NCBI GenBank assembly: GCA_003220225.1
Contig: QHRU01000041.1
Span: 62,001-126,000, forward strand
DNA: 64,000 nt
From: Candidatus Rokuibacteriota bacterium
Lineage (GTDB): Bacteria; Methylomirabilota; Methylomirabilia; Rokubacteriales; CSP1-6
Reading direction: 5' to 3'
A program made the translations under genes and the position numbers. The notes beneath the pieces are model-generated. The model made no database searches, was not told the DNA's origin, and worked only from the letters and a program-made list of their open reading frames with translations. Below, piece by piece: positions 8,528 to 16,371 of this stretch (position 1 is its first letter; the number at the start of each line of letters is the position of its first letter).

Positions 8528-9352
8528 TCACAGTCCACGCTCCAGGCGCGGATCCAGCACGTCGCGCAGCCAATCGCCCACCAGGTTGATCCCCAGCACG
8601 AGCACGAGGATGGCCAGACCGGGGAAGAGCGCGAGCCACCAGCCCGTCGTGATGTAGTTCCGCCCCTCGTCGAGCATCGCGCCCCAGCTCGGCTCGGGCG
8701 CCGGAATGCCCAGGCCGAGGAAGCTCAGCGACGCCTCGGCGATGATCGTCCGCGCGACGGAGAAGGTCGCCACCACCGTGATCGGCGGCAGCACGTTCGG
8801 AAGCAGGTGACGGCGCAGGATCCACGCGTCGTCCGCGCCGAGCGCCCGCGCCGCCGCCACGAAGTCGCGCTCGCGCAGCGTCAGGACCTCGCCCCGGACG
8901 ATCCGCGCGTACGTGATCCATCCCGTCACGCCCAGCACGAGGATCAGGTTCATCACGCTCGCGCCGAGCACCGCGAGCACCGCCACCGCGAGGACGAGCA
9001 CGGGGAACGCGAGCTGCACGTCGCCCAGACGCATCAGCAGGTCGTCCAGCCAGCCGCGGTACCAGCCGCTCACGAGCCCGAGCCCGACGCCGACGACGCC
9101 GGCGAGCACCACGGCCGAGAAACCCACGACGAGCGACACGCGCGCGCCGTGCAGGAGACGGCTCGCCACGTCGCGACCGAGGGTGTCGGTGCCCAGCGGA
9201 TGCTCGCGGCCCCACGTGGGCGGCGTGAGCCGGTCGAGGAGGGAGTTCTTGATCGGGTCGCCGGGCGCCAGCGCGGGCGCGGCGGCGGCCAGCACCACGG
9301 CCGCGAGGACGACGAGCGCGCCCGCGACGGCCAGCGAGTCGATCCGCCTCAC
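8528..9352 (-). CDS. ABC transporter permease, DppC/OppC type
   Basis: This 274-residue permease of the peptide/nickel family begins with one membrane segment and a periplasmic loop. That loop carries the DppC-family phrase HPLGTDTLGRDVASRLLHGARVSL. The EAA-like loop is RERDFVAAARALGADDAWILRRHLLPN. The start is GTG at 9352, giving a GTGA overlap with the DppB-like gene; the longer open frame is a shadow. It is the last gene of an operon whose binding protein and dipeptidase lie upstream. No DppD/F ATPase gene is present. Confidence 0.9.
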   Translation of the reverse strand: MRRIDSLAVAGALVVLAAVVLAAAAPALAPGDPIKNSLLDRLTPPTWGREHPLGTDTLGRDVASRLLHGARVSLVVGFSAVVLAGVVGVGLGLVSGWYRGWLDDLLMRLGDVQLAFPVLVLAVAVLAVLGASVMNLILVLGVTGWITYARIVRGEVLTLRERDFVAAARALGADDAWILRRHLLPNVLPPITVVATFSVARTIIAEASLSFLGLGIPAPEPSWGAMLDEGRNYITTGWWLALFPGLAILVLVLGINLVGDWLRDVLDPRLERGL

Positions 9353-10272
9353 GTCAGCCGCACGCGGGGATCGGCGACGGTGTAGAGCACATCGACGATC
9401 AGGTTGATCGCGACGAACACCAGCGCGAAGACGAACACGCCGGCCTGGATCACCGGGAAGTCGCGCCCGGGCACCGCCTGCACGATCAGGCGTCCCATGC
9501 CCGGCCACGCGAAGACCGTCTCGATGATGAGGGCGCCGCTCAGCATGAACCCGAGCGACAGACCGGCCACGGTGATGACGGGCAGGGCGGCGTTGCGGAG
9601 CGCGTGGCGATAGACCACGCCGGGCTCGGCCAGGCCTTTCGCGCGCGCCGTGCGCACGTAGTCCTGGCCCAGCACTTCCAGCATCCCCGCGCGGACGAGG
9701 CGCACGTTCTGCGCGAGCGGCGCCGCCGCCAGCGCGACGGCCGGCAGCACGAGGTGGCGCCACGTCCCCGTGCCGTACGCGGGCAGCAGGCCGCCCAGCA
9801 CCACCGCGAACATCATGATCAGCATGATCCCGAGCCAGAAGCTCGGCATCGATTGCAGGAACAGCGACGCGATCCGGCTCGCGTGGTCGGCGGCGCGCCC
9901 GCGATGCGTGGCCGAGATCACGCCGAGCGGCACCGCGAGCACCGTGGAGAGCAGCAGCGCCGCCGCGGCCAGCTCCACCGTGGCCGGCCAGAAGTGCTCG
10001 AGCACCATGCGCATGGCCGGCCGCTTCTCGCGGATGGAGGCGCCGAAGTCGCCCCGCACGGCGGAGGCGACAAACTCGACGTACTGCACGGCGAGCGGGC
10101 GGTCGAGGCCGAGCAGCGCGCGCGTGTGCGCGATCTCCTCCTGGGTGGCGCTCTGGTCGACGAGGAAGAGGGTCGGATCGCCGGTGAGACGGACGAGGAA
10201 GAAGACGACGGTGACGACGCCCCAGGTCACGAACACCGCGTGCAGCAGGCGCCGGAGGAGGAAAGCCGGCAT
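9349..10272 (-). CDS. ABC transporter permease, DppB/OppB type
   Basis: This 307-residue permease has the DppB N-terminus (LLRRLLHAVFVTWGVVTVVFFLVRLTGDP). The segment VLGQDYVRTARAKGLAEPGVVYRHALRN is the ATPase-docking loop. The closing AINLIVDVLYTVADPRVRLT is diagnostic for the family. It forms the channel with the DppC-like partner that follows by a GTGA overlap. An M19 dipeptidase gene lies 16 bases upstream, which fits peptide or amino-acid amide uptake. That substrate is inferred. Confidence 0.92.
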   Translation of the reverse strand: MPAFLLRRLLHAVFVTWGVVTVVFFLVRLTGDPTLFLVDQSATQEEIAHTRALLGLDRPLAVQYVEFVASAVRGDFGASIREKRPAMRMVLEHFWPATVELAAAALLLSTVLAVPLGVISATHRGRAADHASRIASLFLQSMPSFWLGIMLIMMFAVVLGGLLPAYGTGTWRHLVLPAVALAAAPLAQNVRLVRAGMLEVLGQDYVRTARAKGLAEPGVVYRHALRNAALPVITVAGLSLGFMLSGALIIETVFAWPGMGRLIVQAVPGRDFPVIQAGVFVFALVFVAINLIVDVLYTVADPRVRLT

Positions 10273-10288
10273 GGGCGGACGGACACGC

Positions 10289-11401
10289 CTAGCCGGTGGC
10301 GGCGGCGAAGATTCTCAGATAGTTGCCGCCGACGACTTTGGCGGCGTCGGCGGGAGTGAAGCCGCCGCGCAGCATCGCGTCGACGAGGCGAGGGAAATGG
10401 TCGTACTCGGAAAAGAGTCCCGGCGTCGAGGCCGTGTCGGTGCCGATACTGACGTGGTCGACGCCCACGACGTCGGCCATCTCCTTGAGGCCGTCCACGT
10501 AGCGCTCGAGGCTCGGGAAGAAGTGCCAGATGCCGATGGAGCCGCCGGCCTCGGCGAGGGCGCGCGCGTGGTCCGGCGTGATCTGGCGCTCCGTGAGCGG
10601 CGTCGGACCCTGGGCCCGCGAGCCCCGGAGCGCGGTGTGTGAGAGCAGCAGCGGTGTCGTGGACACCCGGAGGGCCTGCGTCACGGTGTCCGCGGTGGCG
10701 TGCGCGACGTCGACGACCACGCCGAGACGATCGCATGCGCGGATGACGTCGGCGCCGAACGGTGACAGCCCGTGGTGGACGACCGGGCCCGTCTGGAAGT
10801 CCCCGATGTCGTTCGGCGTGTAGTGCACGAGCTGCATGGTGCGCACGCCTCGGCGGTACGACTCTTCCAGACGCTCGAGCTTCTTCTCGAGGAAATCGAG
10901 GCCCTCGATGTCGACGATGATGGCGGGCTGTCCCGCCGCGTGCGCGGCCTTCAGATCGGCCACGGTCAGCGCGCGGCGGATTCCGTGCTTCGCCACGAGC
11001 TCGTCCACCCACGCGAGGCGGTCGAGATGATAGCCGTAGAGGAATCCCGGCTCTGGCGTGCGCAGGGCGACGAGAACATTCCGGGCGTTGCGGCCGAGGA
11101 TGGGACCGTCGGGCACGTCGGCGAGGCAGAGGACGGCGATGCGGCCGGCGCGCATCTGGCGCGCGAGGTCGTCGCTCGGCCGGGCGGTGCGGGACGTGAT
11201 CCCGTTCGCGCCCGCGTGGGTGTGGACGTCGATCGAGATGTTGTCGCGCAACAGGGCCGTCGCGTCGGCGAGGGGAGCCTCCGACGCCGCCGGGGCCTCC
11301 GCGCGGGTGCCGGCGCAGCCGGCGAGCATGGCCCCGGCCGAGCTCAGCGTGGTGGCCCACATCCAATCGCGACGGGTGAGCGCATGGCCGCAGCACGTCA
11401 T
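10289..11401 (-). CDS. Exported dipeptidase, peptidase family M19
   Basis: This 370-residue membrane-dipeptidase-like zinc enzyme has metal-binding positions matching the family: DVHTH, the bridging Glu in IVDIEG, VDVAHA and LLSHTALRG, and the Asp in SIGTDT. The N-terminus has TRRDWMW followed by a hydrophobic run and AGC, suggesting a Tat-type lipoprotein. The start at 11401 was chosen for AGGAGGG upstream and for avoiding overlap with the binding-protein gene. It sits inside a dipeptide-type ABC operon and may trim imported dipeptides. Confidence 0.88.
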   Translation of the reverse strand: MTCCGHALTRRDWMWATTLSSAGAMLAGCAGTRAEAPAASEAPLADATALLRDNISIDVHTHAGANGITSRTARPSDDLARQMRAGRIAVLCLADVPDGPILGRNARNVLVALRTPEPGFLYGYHLDRLAWVDELVAKHGIRRALTVADLKAAHAAGQPAIIVDIEGLDFLEKKLERLEESYRRGVRTMQLVHYTPNDIGDFQTGPVVHHGLSPFGADVIRACDRLGVVVDVAHATADTVTQALRVSTTPLLLSHTALRGSRAQGPTPLTERQITPDHARALAEAGGSIGIWHFFPSLERYVDGLKEMADVVGVDHVSIGTDTASTPGLFSEYDHFPRLVDAMLRGGFTPADAAKVVGGNYLRIFAAATG

Positions 11402-11423
11402 GGGTGTGTCCCTCCTGGCCCGG

Positions 11424-13034
11424 TCACTTTCGTATCGCGACACCGCGGAAGTCCATGTGCAGCTCGGTGAGCGGCGTGAAGCCCACCACGCGCGCGAGGT
11501 GCGCGTACACCTTCACCTCCTGGTAGAGCGGCACCACCGGCGCCCAGTCGCGCACCTGGCGCTGCAGGTCGGCGAGCAGGCGCAGGCGTTTGGCCGGATC
11601 CAGCTCCCGCCGCTGGCTCGTGTACGCGGCCATCAGCTCCGGCGGGTACGGCGCCCAGTTGATGAGCGTGAAGGCGGTCCAGTCGCGCAGGAAGTCGTCG
11701 GCGTCGAGATTGTTGCTCGTGCGGCACGCGGTGAAGCCGCCGTTGTACGGCAGGGTGCCCTTCTGCGTGATCTGGAGCATCGTGCCGAAGTCGATGGGCT
11801 TGAGCGTCACCTGCACGCCGACGTCCTTCAGCATCTCGGTCACCGCCGCCGTCGTCTCGTCGAAGGCCTGGCCGTAGTGCTTGGCGGCGAAGTGGAGATT
11901 GAGGATCAGGGGCTCGCCGTTGCGCTCCCAGCCCTTGCCCGTGTCCTTCCATCCCGCCTCGGCGAGCAGCGCCTTCGCCCGCTTCGGGTCGTACGGGTAC
12001 GGCTCCTGTGCGACGTAGCCGTACGACACGGTGGCGACCGGCGAGGCATTCGCGATCGCGAAGCCTTGGAAGATCTTCTTGATGATCGCGTCACGGTTCA
12101 CGGCGTAGGCGAGCGCGAGGCGCGTCCGCGTGTCGGCGTAGAGCCCGTCCTTGCCGCCCGAGTCGAACTTGTCGTGGGGCCGGCCGTTGAGGTAGAGGCG
12201 GCAGTTGAGCTTCTGCGGACCGGAGACGACCTTGAGCTTCGGGTCCTGCGCGAGCACGCCGGCGTCGAGCGGCGGCACCGCGTCCACGAGCGAGACCTGG
12301 CCGGCGCGCAGCGCGGCCAGGCGGGCGGCCGCCTCCGGGATCACCTGCAGGCGCAGCCGCTTCACGAGCGGCGGCGTGCCCCAGTAGCCCTCGTTGCGCT
12401 CGAGAATCATGTGCGTCTTGCGCTTCCACTCGACGAGCTTCCAGGCGCCCGTGCCGACGGGCTTCTCGTTGAGCGCATCGACGCCGTGCTTGATCGTCCA
12501 CGCCTTCGGCACGAGCGGCTCGCGGCCGAGCGCGTCCCACAGCGTGGGCGCGGGCTCGCTCGTGTGCACGCGTACCGTGGAATCGTCGACCTTCTCCCAC
12601 CGGCTCACGTGCGGCAGGGTCTTGTCGAACTGCGTGCCGGCGGCCACGTCCTTGATCCCGTGCTTGTCGAGGTTGCGTCGGAACATGCGATCGAGGTTGA
12701 AGAGCACGGTGTCGGCGTTGAACGCCTCGCCGTCGTGGAACTTCACGCCCTTGCGCAGGCTGAACTCCCACGCGGTGTCGCCCACGGCCTTCCAGGCCAG
12801 CGCGAGCCCGGGCACGGGCTTGCCCTGCGCGTCGACGTCGACCAGGCTCTCGAACACCTGGCGGACGTAGGTCGAGCGGATGGATCCCATGCCGATGCGG
12901 GGGTCCATGTTGGTGGTGTCGTCGGGCATCGCGACGACGAGCTCGGCCTCGGGATCGGTGGCCGCCTGGCCGAGGGCGGCGGCGGTGACGGTGAGGACGA
13001 CGAAGATCGTGAACACGGCGGCGAGTGGCCTCAT
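11424..13034 (-). CDS. ABC transporter substrate-binding protein, family 5 (DppA-like)
   Basis: This 536-residue periplasmic protein has a Sec signal (MRPLAAVFTIFVVLTVTAAALG). The SBP_bac_5 fold is clear in NMDPRIGMGSIRSTYVRQVFESLVDVDAQGKPVPGLA, FSLRKGVKFHDGEAFNADTVLFNLDRM and RLALAYAVNRDAIIKKIF. The family binds peptides, nickel or other oligo-solutes. The start at 13034 begins the signal peptide; the open frame upstream is not supported. The gene lies between the small monooxygenase gene (10-base gap) and the dipeptidase gene. Confidence 0.92.
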   Translation of the reverse strand: MRPLAAVFTIFVVLTVTAAALGQAATDPEAELVVAMPDDTTNMDPRIGMGSIRSTYVRQVFESLVDVDAQGKPVPGLALAWKAVGDTAWEFSLRKGVKFHDGEAFNADTVLFNLDRMFRRNLDKHGIKDVAAGTQFDKTLPHVSRWEKVDDSTVRVHTSEPAPTLWDALGREPLVPKAWTIKHGVDALNEKPVGTGAWKLVEWKRKTHMILERNEGYWGTPPLVKRLRLQVIPEAAARLAALRAGQVSLVDAVPPLDAGVLAQDPKLKVVSGPQKLNCRLYLNGRPHDKFDSGGKDGLYADTRTRLALAYAVNRDAIIKKIFQGFAIANASPVATVSYGYVAQEPYPYDPKRAKALLAEAGWKDTGKGWERNGEPLILNLHFAAKHYGQAFDETTAAVTEMLKDVGVQVTLKPIDFGTMLQITQKGTLPYNGGFTACRTSNNLDADDFLRDWTAFTLINWAPYPPELMAAYTSQRRELDPAKRLRLLADLQRQVRDWAPVVPLYQEVKVYAHLARVVGFTPLTELHMDFRGVAIRK

Positions 13035-13044
13035 CGAGCGCTCC

Positions 13045-13383
13045 CTACCCGATTGCCTGTCGCAGCGCCGGCTCCTCGAACAGCTCGACGGTGCCACGCG
13101 CGTTGTCGGTCAGGGCGAACACCTCGTAGAACTCGATCTGCGGCTGCATGCCATAGCGCTCGACGATCCCGTCGCGCCAGGGTCCGCTGTAGAAGGCCCT
13201 GGCGTCGTCGAGCGTCTCCCACTGGTAGACGCCGCCGGCCCAGCCGCTTTCGCTCCAGATGAAGTGTTTGCTGATCAGACCCTTCGCCTCCCGGAACCCG
13301 GGCGCGATCGTGTGGAAGTGCGCCCGGCACGCGGCGACGTCGATGTGTCGCGGCAGCTTGTAGCGGACGGTGGCGGTGATCAT
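13045..13383 (-). CDS. YdhR-like small monooxygenase
   Basis: This 112-residue single-domain protein has the dimeric alpha/beta-barrel (ABM) fold. The core is GLISKHFIWSESGWAGGVYQWETLDDARAFYSG followed by IEFYEVFALTDN. YdhR-type proteins are cofactor-independent monooxygenase relatives, often of unproved function. The start is ATG at 13383 and only the C-terminal quarter of the long open frame is real. It is the first gene of the dipeptide-type transport operon and may be co-regulated with it. Confidence 0.8.
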   Translation of the reverse strand: MITATVRYKLPRHIDVAACRAHFHTIAPGFREAKGLISKHFIWSESGWAGGVYQWETLDDARAFYSGPWRDGIVERYGMQPQIEFYEVFALTDNARGTVELFEEPALRQAIG

Positions 13384-13500
13384 GGGGCCTCCCAACCGGT
13401 TGGTTTCGGCGGAAAGGCTAGCATGGAACGCCGACCCGATCTCTTGACTAACCCGCCCGGCTCGCGCACGATCCGAGCGCGACCCCGAGGAGGCAAGGCC
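13384..13500. promoter_or_regulatory. Divergent promoter region
   Basis: This 117-base gap separates the minus-strand peptide-transport operon from the plus-strand amidohydrolase gene. TTGACT near 13445 is a -35-like hexamer for the plus gene, without a good -10. CAACCGGTTGG at 13391-13401 is a near-palindrome beside the minus start and could be an operator. Both assignments are tentative. Confidence 0.3.
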
Positions 13501-14952
13501 ATGGCCTACGTCAAAGGCTCCAAGTCCGCGAAGGTCCGACGGCAGCTCGACCACCCCGTCATCGACGGCGACGGCCACTGGCTCGAACCCATGCCAATCT
13601 TCCTCGACTACCTGAAGCAGGTCGGCGGCCCCTCGCTCGTCGAGCACTTCAAGAGCAAGGACGTCGAGCGCGGGTGGTACGCGATGACCCGCGAGGAGCG
13701 GCTGGACAAGCGGCCGTTCCGGCCCACCTGGTGGGGCGAGCCGGCCAACACGCTCGACCGGGCCACCGCCATGGTGCCGAAGCTCTTCTACGAGCGGCTC
13801 GACGACTTCGGCGTCGACTTCTGCCTGCTCTACACCTCGCTCGGGCTGTTCCACATCAACAACGCCGACGAGCAGATCCGCCGGGGCGTTTCCCGTGCCG
13901 TCAATCTGATGAACGCGGAGATGTTCGCGCCGTACAAGCACCGCATCGCGCCGGCGGCCGTGGTGCCCGTCTATACGCCCGAGGAAGCGATCGCGGAAGC
14001 CACCTACGCGGTGAAGGAGCTCGGCTTCAAGGTCATCATGATCTCCAACCACGTGAAGCGGCCCATCCCCGCGCTCGCGCGTGAGGTGAAGGACCCGACG
14101 ACCGTGCGCTATGCCATCGACTCGCTCGGGTACGAGAGCCCGTACGACTACGACACGTTCTGGCGGGCGTGTGTCGATCTGAAAGTGGCCGTGACGGCGC
14201 ACTCCGGCAGCATGGGCTGGCACGGGCGCGAGTCGATCAACAACTTCAGCTTCAACCACATCGGCCACTTCGCCGCGGCCAGCCACGCCTTCGCGCGGGC
14301 GCTCGTCTTCGGCGGCGTCGTCAAGCGCTTCCCCGGGCTGCGCTTCGGCCTGCTCGAGGGCGGCGTGGGCTGGGCGTGCAACCTCTTCACCGATCTCATC
14401 GCGCACTGGGAGAAGCGCAGCGCCGAGCCCATGGAGCGGCACCTCCGTCCCACCAACCTCGACAAGAATCTGCTGAAGGATCTCTTCACGCGCTTCGGCG
14501 GGCGGGCCTACGAAGACAAGATGGACGAGCTGCTCGCGAGCACGAGCATCGTGCCGCCGTTCAAGACCAACGAGGAGCTGACGGAGCGCGAGTATCTGCT
14601 GCAGCAGCTCGACGACTTCGCGGCGGCCGGCGTGTCATCGGCCGCGGAGCTGAAGCGGCAGTTCGTCGACCATTTCTACTTCGGCGCCGAGGCCGACGAT
14701 CCCATGACGGCGTGGGCCTTCCGTGATCCGCACAAGCTGCATCCGTTGTTCAGCTCGGACGTGAGCCACTTCGACGTCACCGACATGACGGAAGTCCTGG
14801 AAGAAGCCTGGGAGCTGGTCGAGCACGGGATGATCACCCGGGCCGACTTCCGCGAGTTCACCTTCGAGAACGCGGCGCGCCTGCACACCGCGCTCAACCC
14901 CGACTTCTTCAAGGGCACCGTCGTCGAGGGCGCCGTCGCGAAATTGGGATAG
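13501..14952 (+). CDS. Amidohydrolase family protein (Amidohydro_2)
   Basis: This 483-residue TIM-barrel hydrolase or decarboxylase of the ACMSD/amidohydrolase-2 family shows VIDGDGHWLEP at the N-terminus (HxH reduced to DGH). VAVTAHSGSMGWHGRE and SSDVSHFDVTDM carry the expected His and Asp ligands. The C-terminal FREFTFENAARLH is typical. The ATG at 13501 follows GAGGAGGC; the long frame before it is a shadow. It is monocistronic or co-transcribed with the next lipoprotein. The substrate is unknown. Confidence 0.85.
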   Translation: MAYVKGSKSAKVRRQLDHPVIDGDGHWLEPMPIFLDYLKQVGGPSLVEHFKSKDVERGWYAMTREERLDKRPFRPTWWGEPANTLDRATAMVPKLFYERLDDFGVDFCLLYTSLGLFHINNADEQIRRGVSRAVNLMNAEMFAPYKHRIAPAAVVPVYTPEEAIAEATYAVKELGFKVIMISNHVKRPIPALAREVKDPTTVRYAIDSLGYESPYDYDTFWRACVDLKVAVTAHSGSMGWHGRESINNFSFNHIGHFAAASHAFARALVFGGVVKRFPGLRFGLLEGGVGWACNLFTDLIAHWEKRSAEPMERHLRPTNLDKNLLKDLFTRFGGRAYEDKMDELLASTSIVPPFKTNEELTEREYLLQQLDDFAAAGVSSAAELKRQFVDHFYFGAEADDPMTAWAFRDPHKLHPLFSSDVSHFDVTDMTEVLEEAWELVEHGMITRADFREFTFENAARLHTALNPDFFKGTVVEGAVAKLG

Positions 14953-14984
14953 ATCAGGCGGCCTCCGCTGCTAGAGTGCTCTCG

Positions 14985-15587
14985 ATGCGAGTGGCGGTCA
15001 GCCTGGCCCTGCTGCTCCTCGCGGCGTGCGATTTCGCCGGCCAGGGACGATCGACGCCTTCCACGCCCAGTGGCACGGTGTTGTTCGTCCCGCTCGGTGA
15101 GGTTCCTCCAGACCTCCTGCAGGATCTCGTCGCGTACTACAAGGGCAAGCACGGCCTCGTCGTCGGGATCGCTCCGGCGGTCGCGGTCGAGGAGGGGGCG
15201 GTCGATCGCCGGTTGAACCAGGTCGTCGCCGAGGAGCTCGTCGGACTCATCGAGCGCGATATCCCGCACCAGGCAAGAGCCGTCAACAACGTCCTGATCG
15301 GCATCACCGCATACGACATGCGCATCCGCGCCATCCCGTCGTGGCGGTTCGCGTTCGCGTATCGTCAGGGTCGTCGCGCCGTGGTGTCGATGGCGCGGAT
15401 GGATCCGGTCAACCTCGGCGAGGCCGAGGACGATGCGCTGCTGCGCACACGTCTTCGGAAGATGGTCTCGAAGCAGATCGGGCTCCTGTACTTCGGGATG
15501 CGCGAGAGCAGCGATCGACGGAGTGTGCTCTACTCACCGATCCTCGGCGTCGACGACCTCGACAGCATCGGCGAGGAATTCCAGTAA
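14985..15587 (+). CDS. Archaemetzincin-like lipoprotein with degenerate zinc site
   Basis: This 200-residue lipoprotein (lipobox LLAAC, Cys15) has a body resembling archaemetzincins (M54). It has the region VNNVLIGITAYDMRI, then RAVVSMARMD, and a helix at 158-170. Where M54 enzymes have HELGH this protein has KQIGL (163-167). The following VLYSPILGVDDLDSIGEEF matches the M54 tail CVMxxSxxxxDLDxxxxxFC without the cysteines. All zinc ligands are lost, so it is probably non-enzymatic. A GTG at 14976 is an alternative start. Confidence 0.65.
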   Translation: MRVAVSLALLLLAACDFAGQGRSTPSTPSGTVLFVPLGEVPPDLLQDLVAYYKGKHGLVVGIAPAVAVEEGAVDRRLNQVVAEELVGLIERDIPHQARAVNNVLIGITAYDMRIRAIPSWRFAFAYRQGRRAVVSMARMDPVNLGEAEDDALLRTRLRKMVSKQIGLLYFGMRESSDRRSVLYSPILGVDDLDSIGEEFQ

Positions 15588-15603
15588 GCCGTTGTTGTCG
15601 CGC

Positions 15604-15638
15604 GTGGCGGGACGGCGGCGACGCCGCCGTCCCGCCAC
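15604..15638. terminator. Bidirectional hairpin terminator
   Basis: A perfect 15-bp inverted repeat (GTGGCGGGACGGCGG and its complement) with a five-base loop CGACG lies between two convergent genes. It is 17 bases after the plus-strand stop and 8 bases after the minus-strand stop. It has no T-tract. Confidence 0.75.
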
Positions 15639-15645
15639 CCACCGG

Positions 15646-16251
15646 CTACAACTTGTTCTGGAAGAAGTCGAATGTCCCCGTCGTGTTCGTGACGAGATCC
15701 GTCAGCGTGATCTTGCCGAACGACAGCGTGACGATCTCCTGGACGGCCGTCGGAGTGCCGGTGTTCAACTCCGCCGCCGTCGAGTCCTGGATGTTGCGAA
15801 GGTCCTCCGTCCCCGCCTTCGCCACGGTCGTGTTCTCGATCGCCGTGATGAAGACGTCGGTGAGCGTGATCTTGAAGAACGCCTGCTCCTTGCCGGCCTT
15901 CGTCGGGTGCGTGAACAGGATCGTCACCGTCTGCAGGTGCCTGCCGGTGACGACGTCGAGGAAGACCTGGGGCGAGCACGTATCGAGGTCTTTCAGGACC
16001 TGGATGGGCGACGCCTGCGCCTTGCCCGCCCCGGCGCCACCGCCGGGCGACGACGCGATGACATTGGCGAACTTCGACGTGAAACCCTCCAGACGGATCA
16101 GGCCAGTGAGACCACCGGCCGCCACCGGCCCGTCACAGTCCGGGAGCTTGAGATACGTATTGAGCGCTGCCCACGACGCCGTCGGAAGCACGACGACGAG
16201 TGAGAGCGCGAGGACGACGGGAAGCGACTTCCGGGAGGCAGCGAGCGCCAT
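15646..16251 (-). CDS. Hcp-like protein with Sec signal peptide
   Basis: This 201-residue protein matches the Hcp tube protein family of type VI secretion: NTYLKLPDCDGPV at the mature start, SPQVFLDVVTGRHLQTVTILF, FFKITLTDVFITAIEN, and VQEIVTLSFGKITLTDLV at the end. Unusually for Hcp it carries a strong Sec signal peptide (cleavage after TASWA). No other type VI genes are in the window. It is more likely a stand-alone secreted ring protein than a T6SS tube. AGGAGG precedes the ATG. Confidence 0.8.
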   Translation of the reverse strand: MALAASRKSLPVVLALSLVVVLPTASWAALNTYLKLPDCDGPVAAGGLTGLIRLEGFTSKFANVIASSPGGGAGAGKAQASPIQVLKDLDTCSPQVFLDVVTGRHLQTVTILFTHPTKAGKEQAFFKITLTDVFITAIENTTVAKAGTEDLRNIQDSTAAELNTGTPTAVQEIVTLSFGKITLTDLVTNTTGTFDFFQNKL

Positions 16252-16371
16252 AGCGGGTTCCTCCTGGCCGGGGCCGGGTGGGCACGACGCCGCGTGGATG
16301 TCACGCGTCCCGTGACCCTATCCCAGAACGGCGACGGCGACAATCGGCTCGCGACGCCCGGCGGCCCTCCG

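Noticed and set aside
15646-16251. A type VI secretion locus
   Set aside because: Only the Hcp-like gene is present, it has a Sec signal, and no sheath, VgrG, baseplate or ClpV gene is visible in the window.
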